NCBI GenBank assembly: GCA_946800325.1
Contig: OX326959.1
Span: forward strand, 6,406,501-6,470,500
Origin: Luzula sylvatica
Lineage: Eukaryota; Streptophyta; Magnoliopsida; Poales; Juncaceae
Length of the DNA: 64,000 nucleotides
Direction: 5' to 3'
The translations under genes and the position numbers were made by a program. Below, piece after piece: positions 39,001 through 53,300 of the stretch. A model generated the notes under the pieces. It saw only the letters and a list, made by a program, of their open reading frames with translations, had not been told where the DNA came from and did no database searches. Each line of letters opens with the position of its first letter. Positions within the stretch are counted from its first letter, which is position 1.

Positions 39001-42000
39001 GTATCTTTTACTACATAACTTTTCACCAAATTTCACAAACACTAAGAAAGTTTGTTTTTAGATTCAAAACAAGATTTTAACGCTTTGAGGAGTTCAAATA
39101 ACGTGTTTTTAGATCATTTGTATCGTATCGTTTACTACATAACTTTTCACCAAATTTCACAAACACTAAGAAAGTTTGTTTTTCGATTCAAAACAAGATT
39201 TAAACGCTTTGAGGAGTTCAAATAACGTGTTTTTAGATCATTTGTATCGTATCTTTTACTACATAACTTTTCACCCAATTTCACAAACACTAAGAAAGTT
39301 TGTTTTTCGATTCAAAACAAGATTTTAACGCTTTGAGGAGTTCAAATAACGTGTTTTTAGATCATTTGTATCGTATCTTTTACTACATAAATTTTCACCG
39401 AATTTCCCAAACACTAAGAAAGTTTGTTTTTCGATTCAAAACAAGATTTAAACGCTTTGAGGAGTTCAAATAACGTGTTTTTAGATCATTTGTATCGTAT
39501 CTTTTACTACATAACTTTTCACCGAATTTCACAAACACTAAGAAACTTTGTTTTTCGATTCAAAACAAGATTTTAACGCTTTGAGGAGTTCAAATAACGT
39601 GTTTTTAGATCATTTGTAACGTATCTTTTATTACATAACTTTTCACCAAATTTCACAAACACTAAGAAAGTTTGTTTTCAGATTCAAAACAAGATTTTAA
39701 CGCTTTGAGGAGTTCAAATAACGTGTTTTTAGATCATTTGTATCGTATCTTTTACTACATAACTTTTCACCAAATTTCACAAACACTAAGAAAGTTTGTT
39801 TTTAGATTCAAAACAAGATTTTAACGCTTTGAGGAGTTCAAATAACGTGTTTTTAGATCATTTGTATCGTATCTTTTCGTACATAACTTTTCACCCAATT
39901 TCACAAACACTAAGAAAGTTTGTTTTTCGATTCAAAACAAGATTTTAACGCTTTGAGGAGTTCAATTAACGTGTTTTTAGATCATTTGTATCGTATCTTT
40001 TACTACATAACTTTTCACCGAATTTCACAAACACTAAGAAAGTATGTTTTTCGATTCAAAACAAGATTTTAACGCTTTGAGGAGTTCAAATAACGTGTTT
40101 TTAGATCATTTGTATCGTATGTTTAGTACATAACTTTTCACCAAATTTCACAAACACTAAAGAAAGTTTGTTTTTAGATTCAAAACAAGATTTTAACGCT
40201 TTGAGGAGTTCAAATAACGTGTTTTTAGATCATTTGTATCGTATCTTTTAGTAAATAACTTTTCACCAAATTTCACAAACAAAAAGAAAGTTTGTTTTTA
40301 GATTCAAAACAAGATTTTAACGCTTTGAGGAGTTCAAATAACGTGTTTTTAGATCATTTGAATCGTATATTTTAGTACATAACTTTTCACCAAATTTCAC
40401 AAACACTAAGACAGTTTGTTTTTAGATTCAAAACAAGGTTTTAACGCTTTGAGGAGTTCAAATAACGTGTTTTTAGATCATTTGTATCGTATCTTTTACT
40501 ACATAACTTTTCACCGAATTTCACAAACACTAAGAAATATTGTTTTTCGATTCAAAACAAGATTTAAACGCTTTGAGGAGTTCAAATAACGTGTTTTTTG
40601 ATCATTTGTATCGTATCTTTTACTACATAACTTTTCACCAAATTTCACAAACACTAAGAAAGTTTGTTTTTCAATTCAAAACAAGATTTTAACGCTTTGA
40701 GGAGTTCAAATAACGTGTTTTTAGATTATTTGTATCGTATCTTTTACTACATAAATTTTCACCGAATTTCCCAAACACTAAGAAAGTTTGTTTTTCGATT
40801 CAAAACAAGATTTAAACGCTTTGAGGAGTTCAAATAACGTGTTTTTAGATCATTTGTATCGTATCTTTTACTACATAACTTTTCACCGAATTTCACAAAC
40901 ACTAAGAAACTTTGTTTTTCGATTCAAAACAAGATTTTAACGCTTTGAGGAGTTCAAATAACGTGTTTTTAGATCATTTGTAACGTATCTTTTATTACAT
41001 AACTTTTCACCAAATTTCACAAACACTAAGAAAGTTTGTTTTTAGATTCAAAACAAGATTTTAACGCTTTGAGGAGTTCAAATAACGTGTTTTTAGATCA
41101 TTTGTATCGTATCATTTACTACATAACTTTTCACCAAATTTCACAAACACTAAGAAAGTTTGTTTTTAGATTCAAAACAAGATTTTAACGCTTTGAGGAG
41201 TTCAAATAACGTGTTTTTAGATCATTTGTATCGTATCTTTTAGTACATAACTTTTCACCCAATTTCACAAACACTAAGAAAGTTTGTTTTTCGATTCAAA
41301 ACAAGATTTTAACGCTTTGAGGAGTTCAAATAACGTGTTTTTAGATCATTTGTATCGTATCTTTTACTACATAACTTTTCACCAAATTTCACAAACACTA
41401 AGAAAGTTTGTTTTTCGATTCAAAACAAGATTTTAACGCTTTGAGGAGTTCAAATAACGTGTTTTTAGATCATTTGTATCGTATCTTTTAGTACATAACT
41501 TTTCACCAAATTTCACAAACACTAAGAAAGTTTGTTTTCCGGTTCAAAACAAGATTTTAACGCTTTGAGGAGTTCAAATAACATGTTTTTAGATCATTTG
41601 TATCGTATCGTTTACTACATAACTTTTCACCAAATTTCACAAACACTATGAAAGTTTGTTTTTCGATTCAAAACAAGATTTTAACACTTTGAGGAGTTCA
41701 AATAACGTGTTTTTATATCATTTGTATCGTATCTTTTACTACATAACTTTTCACCAAATTTCACAAACACTAAGAAAGTTTGTTTTTCGATTCAAAACAA
41801 GATTTTAACGCTTTGAGGAGTTCAAATAACGTGTTTTTAGATCATTTGTATCGTATCGTTTACTACATAACTTTTCACCAAATTTCACAAACACTAAGAA
41901 AGTTTGTTTTTCGATTCAAAACAAGATTTTAACGCTTTGAGGAGTTCAAATAACGTGTTTTTAGATCATTTGTATCGTATCTTTTACTACATAACTTTTC

Positions 42001-42360
42001 ACCAAATTTCACAAACACTAAGAAAGTTTGTTTTTAGATTCAAAACAAGATTTTAACGCTTTGAGGAGTTCAAATAACGTGTTTTTACATCATTTGTATC
42101 GTATATTTTACTACATAACTTTTCACCAAATTTCACAAACACTAAGAAAGTTTGTTTTTCGATTCAAAACAAGATTTTAACGCTTTGAGGAGTTCAAATA
42201 ACGTGTTTTTAGATCATTTGTATCGTATCTTTTACTACATAACTTTTCACCGAATTTCACAAACACTAAGAAAGTTTGTTTTTCAATTCAAAACAAGATT
42301 TTAACGCTTTGAGGAGTTCAAATAACGTGTTTTTAGATCATTCGTATCGTATCTTTTACT
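36100..42360 (+). repeat. 32-monomer (3968-bp) higher-order repeat, about 1.6 copies
   Basis: ACAAAAAG at 36311/40279 and GTATCATTTA at 37141/41109 are both 3968 bp apart. The rare GTTTTTACATC mark (38361/42081) and CATTCGTATCG mark (about 38620/42340) are 3720 bp apart, showing two monomers lost from the second copy. After about 42360 the second copy switches to sequence matching 39520 onward. Confidence 0.78.
38897..39020 (+). repeat. Mosaic monomer with M-type start and C-type middle
   Basis: This single monomer carries CTATGAAAG, otherwise a mark of M monomers, together with TTTTCCGGTTC, a mark of C monomers. It then has AACGTG with TTTTTTGATC and ATCTTTTAC. It stands where C is expected, after an ATCTTTTAG monomer, but no M monomer follows. 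A crossover, a conversion patch or one A-to-T mutation followed by a junction would all explain it. Confidence 0.65.
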
Positions 42361-43900
42361 ACATAACTTTTCACCGAATTTCACAAACACTAAGAAACTT
42401 TGTTTTTCGATTCAAAACAAGATTTTAACGCTTTGAGGAGTTCAAATAACGTGTTTTTAGATCATTTGTAACGTATCTTTTATTACATAACTTTTCACCA
42501 AATTTCACAAACACTAAGAAAGTTTGTTTTCAGATTCAAAACAAGATTTTAACGCTTTGAGGAGTTCAAATAACGTGTTTTTAGATCATTTGTATCGTAT
42601 CTTTTACTACATAACTTTTCACCAAATTTCAGAAACACTAAGAAAGTTTGTTTTTAGATTCAAAACAAGATTTTAACGCTTTGAGGAGTTCAAATAACGT
42701 GTTTTTAGATCATTTGTATCGTATCTTTTCGTACATAACTTTTCACCCAATTTCACAAACACTAAGAAAGTTTGTTTTTCGATTCAAAACAAGATTTTAA
42801 CGCTTTGAGGAGTTCAATTAACGTGTTTTTAGATCATTTGTATCGTATCTTTTACTACATAACTTTTCACCGAATTTCACAAACACTAAGAAAGTATGTT
42901 TTTCGATTCAAAACAAGATTTTAACGCTTTGAGGAGTTCAAATAACGTGTTTTTAGATCATTTGTATCGTATGTTTAGTACATAACTTTTCACCAAATTT
43001 CACAAACACTAAAGAAAGTTTGTTTTTAGATTCAAAACAAGATTTTAACGCTTTGAGGAGTTCAAATAACGTGTTTTTAGATCATTTGTATCGTATCTTT
43101 TAGTAAATAACTTTTCACCAAATTTCACAAACAAAAAGAAAGTTTGTTTTTAGATTCAAAACAAGATTTTAACGCTTTGAGGAGTTCAAATAACGTGTTT
43201 TTAGATCATTTGAATCGTATATTTTAGTACATAACTTTTCACCAAATTTCACAAACACTAAGACAGTTTGTTTTTAGATTCAAAACAAGGTTTTAACGCT
43301 TTGAGGAGTTCAAATAACGTGTTTTTAGATCATTTGTATCGTATCTTTTACTACATAACTTTTCACCGAATTTCACAAACACTAAGAAATATTGTTTTTC
43401 GATTCAAAACAAGATTTAAACGCTTTGAGGAGTTCAAATAACGTGTTTTTTGATCATTTGTATCGTATCTTTTACTACATAACTTTTCACCAAATTTCAC
43501 AAACACTAAGAAAGTTTGTTTTTCAATTCAAAACAAGATTTTAACGCTTTGAGGAGTTCAAATAACGTGTTTTTAGATTATTTGTATCGTATCTTTTACT
43601 ACATAAATTTTCACCGAATTTCCCAAACACTAAGAAAGTTTGTTTTTCGATTCAAAACAAGATTTAAACGCTTTGAGGAGTTCAAATAACGTGTTTTTAG
43701 ATCATTTGTATCGTATCTTTTACTACATAACTTTTCACCGAATTTCACAAACACTAAGAAACTTTGTTTTTCGATTCAAAACAAGATTTTAACGCTTTGA
43801 GGAGTTCAAATAACGTGTTTTTAGATCATTTGTAACGTATCTTTTATTACATAACTTTTCACCAAATTTCACAAACACTAAGAAAGTTTGTTTTTAGATT
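39520..43900 (+). repeat. 23-monomer (2852-bp) duplication overlapping the 32-monomer unit
   Basis: TGTAACG/ATTACATAAC near 39617 recurs near 42469, and ACAAAAAG at 40279 recurs at 43131, both 2852 bp apart. Shared rare marks include CTTTTCGTACATAAC (39873/42725) and ATATTTTAGTAC (about 40368/43220). Because it begins inside one HOR and re-copies part of it, this is a nested duplication. Confidence 0.76.
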
Positions 43901-44399
43901 CAAAACAAGATTTTAACGCTTTGACGAGTTCAAATAACGTGTTTTTAGATCATTTGTATCGTATCTTTTACTACATAACTTTTCACCGAATTTCACAAAC
44001 ACTAAGAAAGTTTGTTTTTCAATTCAAAACAAGATTTTAACGCTTTGAGGAGTTCAAATAACGTGTTTTTAGATCATTTGTATCGTATATTTTACTACAT
44101 AACTTTTCACCAAATTTCACAAACACTAAGAAAGTTTGTTTTTCGATTCAAAACAAGATTTTAACGCTTTGAGGAGTTCAAATAACGTGTTTTTAGATCA
44201 TTTGTATCGTATCTTTTACTACATAACTTTTCACCGAATTTCACAAACACTAAGAAAGTTTGTTTTTCAATTCAAAACAAGATTTTAACGCTTTGAGGAG
44301 TTCAAATAACGTGTTTTTAGATCATTTGTATCGTATCTTTTACTACATAACTTTTCACCAAATTTCACAAACACTAAGAAAGTTTGTTTTTAGATTCAA

Positions 44400-47300
44400 A
44401 ACAAGATTTTAACGCTTTGATGAGTTCAAATAACGTGTTTTTAGATCATTTGTATCGTATCGTTTACTACATAACTTTTCACCAAATTTCACAAACACTA
44501 AGAAAGTTTGTTTTTAGATTCAAAACAAGATTTTAACGCTTTGATGAGTTCAAATAACGTGTTTTTAGATCATTTGTATCGTATCGTTTACTACATAACT
44601 TTTCACCAAATTTCACAAACACTAAGAAAGTTTGTTTTTCGATTCAAAACAAGATTTTAACGCTTTGAGGAGTTCAAATAACGTGTTTTTAGATCATTTG
44701 TATCGTATCTTTTAGTACATAACTTTTCACCAAATTTCACAAACACTAAGAAAGTTTGTTTTCCGGTTCAAAACAAGATTTTAACGCTTTGAGGAGTTCA
44801 AATAACATGTTTTTTGATCATTTGTATCGTATCGTTTACTACATAACTTTTCACCAAATTTCACAAACACTATGAAAGTTTGTTTTTCGATTCAAAACAA
44901 GATTTTAACACTTTGAGGAGTTCAAATAACGTGTTTTTATATCATTTGTATCGTATCGTTTACTACATAACTTTTCACCAAATTTCACAAACTCTAAGAA
45001 AGTTTGTTTTTCGATTCAAAACAAGATTTTAACGCTTTGAGGAGTTCAAATAACGTGTTTTTAGATCATTTGTATCGTATCGTTTACTACATAACTTTTC
45101 ACCAAATTTCACAAACACTAAGAAAGTTTGTTTTTCGATTCAAAACAAGATTTAAACGCTTTGAGGAGTTCAAATAACGTGTTTTTAGATCATTTGTATC
45201 GTATCTTTTACTACATAACTTTTCACCCAATTTCACAAACACTAAGAAAGTTTGTTTTTCGATTCAAAACAAGATTTTAACGCTTTGAGGAGTTCAAATA
45301 ACGTGTTTTTAGATCATTTGTATCGTATCTTTTACTACATAACTTTTCACCCAATTTCACAAACACTAAGAAAGTTTGTTTTTCGATTCAAAACAAGATT
45401 TTAACGCTTTGAGGAGTTCAAATAACGTGTTTTTAGATCATTTGTATCGTATCTTTTAGTACATAACTTTTCACCAAATTTAACAAACACTAAGAAAGTT
45501 TGTTTTCCGGTTCAAAACAAGATTTTAACGCTTTGAGGAGTTCAAATAACATGTTTTTAGATCATTTGTATCATATCGTTTACTACATAACTTTTCACCA
45601 AATTTCACAAACACTATGAAAGTTTGTTTTTCGATTCAAAACAAGATTTTAACACTTTGAGGAGTTCAAATAACGTGTTTTTATATCATTTGTATCGTAT
45701 CTTTTACTACATAACTTTTCACCAAATTTCACAAACACTAAGAAAGTTTGTTTTTCGATTCAAAACAAGATTTTAACGCTTTGAGGAGTTCAAATAACGT
45801 GTTTTTAGATCATTTGTATCGTATCGTTTACTACATAACTTTTCACCAAATTTCACAAACACTAAGAAAGTTTGTTTTTCGATTCAAAACAAGATTTTAA
45901 CGCTTTGAGGATTTCAAATAACGTGTTTTTAGATCATTTGTATCGTATCTTTTACTACATAACTTTTCACCAAATTTCACAAACACTAAGAAAGTTTGTT
46001 TTTAGATTCAAAACAAGATTTTAACGCTTTGAGGAGTTCAAATAACGTGTTTTTAGATCATTTGTATCGTATCGTTTACTACATAACTTTTCACCAAATT
46101 TCACAAACACTAAGAAAGTTTGTTTTTCGATTCAAAACAAGATTTTAACGCTTTGAGGAGTTCAAATAACGTGTTTTTAGATCATTTGTATCGTATCTTT
46201 TACTACATAACTTTTCACCCAATTTCACAAACACTAAGAAAGTTTGTTTTTCGATTCAAAACAAGATTTTAACGCTTTGAGGAGTTCAAATAACGTGTTT
46301 TTAGATCATTTGTATCGTATCTTTTACTACATAACTTTTCACCCAATTTCACAAACACTAAGAAAGTTTGTTTTTCGATTCAAAACAAGATTTTAACGCT
46401 TTGAGGAGTTCAAATAACGTGTTTTTAGATCATTTGTATCGTATCTTTTAGTACATAACTTTTCACCAAATTTAACAAACACTAAGAAAGTTTGTTTTCC
46501 GGTTCAAAACAAGATTTTAACGCTTTGAGGAGTTCAAATAACATGTTTTTAGATCATTTGTATCATATCGTTTACTACATAACTTTTCACCAAATTTCAC
46601 AAACACTAAGAAAGTTTGTTTTTCAATTCAAAACAAGATTTTAACGCTTTGAGGAGTTCAAATAACGTGTTTTTAGATCATTTGTATCGTATCTTTTACT
46701 ACATAACTTTTCACCAAATTTCACAAACACTAAGAAAGTTTGTTTTTAGATTCAAAACAAGATTTTAACGCTTTGAGGAGTTCAAATAACGTGTTTTTAG
46801 ATCATTTGTATCGTATCTTTTACTACATAACTTTTCACCAAATTTCACAAACACTAAGAAAGTTTGTTTTTAGATTCAAAACAAGATTTTAACGCTTTGA
46901 TGAGTTCAAATAACGTGTTTTTAGATCATTTGTATCGTATCGTTTACTACATAACTTTTCACCAAATTTCACAAACACTAAGAAAGTTTGTTTTTAGATT
47001 CAAAACAAGATTTTAACGCTTTGATGAGTTCAAATAACGTGTTTTTAGATCATTTGTATCGTATCGTTTACTACATAACTTTTCACCAAATTTCACAAAC
47101 ACTAAGAAAGTTTGTTTTTCGATTCAAAACAAGATTTTAACGCTTTGAGGAGTTCAAATAACGTGTTTTTAGATCATTTGTATCGTATCTTTTAGTACAT
47201 AACTTTTCACCAAATTTCACAAACACTAAGAAAGTTTGTTTTCCGGTTCAAAACAAGATTTTAACGCTTTGAGGAGTTCAAATAACATGTTTTTTGATCA

Positions 47301-50300
47301 TTTGTATCGTATCGTTTACTACATAACGTTTCACCAAATTTCACAAACACTATGAAAGTTTGTTTTTCGATTCAAAACAAGATTTTAACACTTTGAGGAG
47401 TTCAAATAACGTGTTTTTATATCATTTGTATCGTATCTTTTACTACATAACTTTTCACCAAATTTCACAAACTCTAACAAAGTTTGTTTTTCGATTCAAA
47501 ACAAGATTTTAACGCTTTGAGGAGTTCAAATAACGTGTTTTTAGATCATTTGTATCGTATCGTTTACTACATAACTTTTCACCAAATTTCACAAACACTA
47601 AGAAAGTTTGTTTTTCGATTCAAAACAAGATTTAAACGCTTTGAGGAGTTCAAATAACGTGTTTTTAGATCATTTGTATCGTATCTTTTACTACATAACT
47701 TTTCACCCAATTTCACAAACACTAAGAAAGTTTGTTTTTCGATTCAAAACAAGATTTTAACGCTTTGAGGAGTTCAAATAACGTGTTTTTAGATCATTTG
47801 TATCGTATCTTTTACTACATAACTTTTCACCCAATTTCACAAACACTAAGAAAGTTTGTTTTTCGATTCAAAACAAGATTTTAACGCTTTGAGGAGTTCA
47901 AATAACGTGTTTTTAGATCATTTGTATCGTATCTTTTAGTACATAACTTTTCACCAAATTTAACAAACACTAAGAAAGTTTGTTTTCCGGTTCAAAACAA
48001 GATTTTAACGCTTTGAGGAGTTCAAATAACATGTTTTTAGATCATTTGTATCATATCGTTTACTACATAACTTTTCACCAAATTTCACAAACACTATGAA
48101 AGTTTGTTTTTCGATTCAAAACAAGATTTTAACACTTTGAGGAGTTCAAATAACGTGTTTTTATATCATTTGTATCGTATCTTTTACTACATAACTTTTC
48201 ACCAAATTTCACAAACACTAAGAAAGTTTGTTTTTCGATTCAAAACAAGATTTTAACGCTTTGAGGAGTTCAAATAACGTGTTTTTAGATCATTTGTATC
48301 GTATCGTTTACTACATAACTTTTCACCAAATTTCACAAACACTAAGAAAGTTTGTTTTTCGATTCAAAACAAGATTTTAACGCTTTGAGGATTTCAAATA
48401 ACGTGTTTTTAGATCATTTGTATCGTATCTTTTACTACATAACTTTTCACCAAATTTCACAAACACTAAGAAAGTTTGTTTTTAGATTCAAAACAAGATT
48501 TTAACGCTTTGAGGAGTTCAAATAACGTGTTTTTAGATCATTTGTATCGTATCGTTTACTACATAACTTTTCACCAAATTTCACAAACACTAAGAAAGTT
48601 TGTTTTTCGATTCAAAACAAGATTTTAACGCTTTGAGGAGTTCAAATAACGTGTTTTTAGATCATTTGTATCGTATCTTTTACTACATAACTTTTCACCC
48701 AATTTCACAAACACTAAGAAAGTTTGTTTTTCGATTCAAAACAAGATTTTAACGCTTTGAGGAGTTCAAATAACGTGTTTTTAGATCATTTGTATCGTAT
48801 CTTTTACTACATAACTTTTCACCAAATTTCACAAACACTAAGAAAGTTTGTTTTTCGATTCAAAACAAGATTTTAACGCTTTGAGGAGTTCAAATAACGT
48901 GTTTTTAGATCATTTGTATCGTATCGTTTACTACATAACTTTTCACCGAATTTCACAAACCCTAAGAAAGTTTGTTTTTCGATTCAAAACAAGATTTTAA
49001 CGCTTTGACGAGTTCAAATAACGTGTTTTTAGATCATTTGTATCGTATCTTTTACTACATAACTTTTCACCGAATTTCACAAACACTAAGAAAGTTTGTT
49101 TTTCAATTCAAAACAAGATTTTAACGCTTTGAGGAGTTCAAATAACGTGTTTTTAGATCATTTGTATCGTATATTTTACTACATAACTTTTCACCAAATT
49201 TCACAAACACTAAGAAAGTTTGTTTTTCGATTCAAAACAAGATTTTAACGCTTTGAGGAGTTCAAATAACGTGTTTTTAGATCATTTGTATCGTATCTTT
49301 TACTACATAACTTTTCACCGAATTTCACAAACACTAAGAAAGTTTGTTTTTCAATTCAAAACAAGATTTTAACGCTTTGAGGAGTTCAAATAACGTGTTT
49401 TTAGATCATTTGTATCGTATCTTTTACTACATAACTTTTCACCAAATTTCACAAACACTAAGAAAGTTTGTTTTTAGATTCAAAACAAGATTTTAACGCT
49501 TTGATGAGTTCAAATAACGTGTTTTTAGATCATTTGTATCGTATCGTTTACTACATAACTTTTCACCAAATTTCACAAACACTAAGAAAGTTTGTTTTTC
49601 GATTCAAAACAAGATTTTAACGCTTTGAGGAGTTCAAATAACGTGTTTTTAGATCATTTGTATCGTATCTTTTAGTACATAACTTTTCACCAAATTTCAC
49701 AAACACTAAGAAAGTTTGTTTTCCGGTTCAAAACAAGATTTTAACGCTTTGAGGAGTTCAAATAACATGTTTTTTGATCATTTGTATCGTATCGTTTACT
49801 ACATAACTTTTCACCAAATTTCACAAACACTATGAAAGTTTGTTTTTCGATTCAAAACAAGATTTTAACACTTTGAGGAGTTCAAATAACGTGTTTTTAT
49901 ATCATTTGTATCGTATCTTTTACTACATAACTTTTCACCAAATTTCACAAACTCTAAGAAAGTTTGTTTTTCGATTCAAAACAAGATTTTAACGCTTTGA
50001 GGAGTTCAAATAACGTGTTTTTAGATCATTTGTATCGTATCGTTTACTACATAACTTTTCACCAAATTTCACAAACACTAAGAAAGTTTGTTTTTCGATT
50101 CAAAACAAGATTTAAATGCTTTGAGGAGTTCAAATAACGTGTTTTTAGATCATTTGTATCGTATCTTTTACTACATAACTTTTCACCCAATTTCACAAAC
50201 ACTAAGAAAGTTTGTTTTTCGATTCAAAACAAGATTTTAACGCTTTGAGGAGTTCAAATAACGTGTTTTTAGATCATTTGTATCGTATCTTTTACTACAT

Positions 50301-53300
50301 AACTTTTCACCCAATTTCACAAACACTAAGAAAGTTTGTTTTTCGATTCAAAACAAGATTTTAACGCTTTGAGGAGTTCAAATAACGTGTTTTTAGATCA
50401 TTTGTATCGTATCTTTTACTACATAACTTTTCACCCAATTTCACAAACACTAAGAAAGTTTGTTTTTCGATTCAAAACAAGATTTTAACGCTTTGAGGAG
50501 TTCAAATAACGTGTTTTTAGATCATTTGTATCGTATCTTTTAGTACATAACTTTTCACCAAATTTAACAAACACTAAGAAAGTTTGTTTTCCGGTTCAAA
50601 ACAAGATTTTAACGCTTTGAGGAGTTCAAATAACATGTTTTTAGATCATTTGTATCATATCGTTTACTACATAACTTTTCACCAAATTTCACAAACACTA
50701 AGAAAGTTTGTTTTTCAATTCAAAACAAGATTTTAACGCTTTGAGGAGTTCAAATAACGTGTTTTTAGATCATTTGTATCGTATCTTTTACTACATAACT
50801 TTTCACCAAATTTCACAAACACTAAGAAAGTTTGTTTTTAGATTCAAAACAAGATTTTAACGCTTTGAGGAGTTCAAATAACGTGTTTTTAGATCATTTG
50901 TATCGTATCTTTTACTACATAACTTTTCACCAAATTTCACAAACACTAAGAAAGTTTGTTTTTAGATTCAAAACAAGATTTTAACGCTTTGATGAGTTCA
51001 AATAACGTGTTTTTAGATCATTTGTATCGTATCGTTTACTACATAACTTTTCACCAAATTTCACAAACACTAAGAAAGTTTGTTTTTAGATTCAAAACAA
51101 GATTTTAACGCTTTGATGAGTTCAAATAACGTGTTTTTAGATCATTTGTATCGTATCGTTTACTACATAACTTTTCACCAAATTTCACAAACACTAAGAA
51201 AGTTTGTTTTTCGATTCAAAACAAGATTTTAACGCTTTGAGGAGTTCAAATAACGTGTTTTTAGATCATTTGTATCGTATCTTTTAGTACATAACTTTTC
51301 ACCAAATTTCACAAACACTAAGAAAGTTTGTTTTCCGGTTCAAAACAAGATTTTAACGCTTTGAGGAGTTCAAATAACATGTTTTTTGATCATTTGTATC
51401 GTATCGTTTACTACATAACTTTTCACCAAATTTCACAAACACTATGAAAGTTTGTTTTTCGATTCAAAACAAGATTTTAACACTTTGAGGAGTTCAAATA
51501 ACGTGTTTTTATATCATTTGTATCGTATCTTTTACTACATAACTTTTCACCAAATTTCACAAACTCTAACAAAGTTTGTTTTTCGATTCAAAACAAGATT
51601 TTAACGCTTTGAGGAGTTCAAATAACGTGTTTTTAGATCATTTGTATCGTATCGTTTACTACATAACTTTTCACCAAATTTCACAAACACTAAGAAAGTT
51701 TGTTTTTCGATTCAAAACAAGATTTAAACGCTTTGAGGAGTTCAAATAACGTGTTTTTAGATCATTTGTATCGTATCTTTTACTACATAACTTTTCACCC
51801 AATTTCACAAACACTAAGAAAGTTTGTTTTTCGATTCAAAACAAGATTTTAACGCTTTGAGGAGTTCAAATAACGTGTTTTTAGATCATTTGTATCGTAT
51901 CTTTTACTACATAACTTTTCACCCAATTTCACAAACACTAAGAAAGTTTGTTTTTCGATTCAAAACAAGATTTTAACGCTTTGAGGAGTTCAAATAACGT
52001 GTTTTTAGATCATTTGTATCGTATCTTTTAGTACATAACTTTTCACCAAATTTAACAAACACTAAGAAAGTTTGTTTTCCGGTTCAAAACAAGATTTTAA
52101 CACTTTGAGGAGTTCAAATAACATGTTTTTAGATCATTTGTATCATATCGTTTACTACATAACTTTTCACCAAATTTCACAAACACTATGAAAGTTTGTT
52201 TTTCGATTCAAAACAAGATTTTAACACTTTGAGGAGTTCAAATAACGTGTTTTTATATCATTTGTATCGTATCTTTTACTACATAACTTTTCACCAAATT
52301 TCACAAACACTAAGAAAGTTTGTTTTTCGATTCAAAACAAGATTTTAACGCTTTGAGGAGTTCAAATAACGTGTTTTTAGATCATTTGTATCGTATCGTT
52401 TACTACATAACTTTTCACCAAATTTCACAAACACTAAGAAAGTTTGTTTTTCGATTCAAAACAAGATTTTAACGCTTTGAGGATTTCAAATAACGTGTTT
52501 TTAGATCATTTGTATCGTATCTTTTACTACATAACTTTTCACCAAATTTCACAAACACTAAGAAAGTTTGTTTTTAGATTCAAAACAAGATTTTAACGCT
52601 TTGAGGAGTTCAAATAACGTGTTTTTAGATCATTTGTATCGTATCGTTTACTACATAACTTTTCACCAAATTTCACAAACACTAAGAAAGTTTGTTTTTC
52701 GATTCAAAACAAGATTTTAACGCTTTGAGGAGTTCAAATAACGTGTTTTTAGATCATTTGTATCGTATCTTTTACTACATAACTTTTCACCCAATTTCAC
52801 AAACACTAAGAAAGTTTGTTTTTCGATTCAAAACAAGATTTTAACGCTTTGAGGAGTTCAAATAACGTGTTTTTAGATCATTTGTATCGTATCTTTTACT
52901 ACATAACTTTTCACCAAATTTCACAAACACTAAGAAAGTTTGTTTTTCGATTCAAAACAAGATTTTAACGCTTTGAGGAGTTCAAATAACGTGTTTTTAG
53001 ATCATTTGTATCGTATCGTTTACTACATAACTTTTCACCGAATTTCACAAACCCTAAGAAAGTTTGTTTTTCGATTCAAAACAAGATTTTAACGCTTTGA
53101 CGAGTTCAAATAACGTGTTTTTAGATCATTTGTATCGTATCTTTTACTACATAACTTTTCACCGAATTTCACAAACACTAAGAAAGTTTGTTTTTCAATT
53201 CAAAACAAGATTTTAACGCTTTGAGGAGTTCAAATAACGTGTTTTTAGATCATTTGTATCGTATATTTTACTACATAACTTTTCACCAAATTTCACAAAC

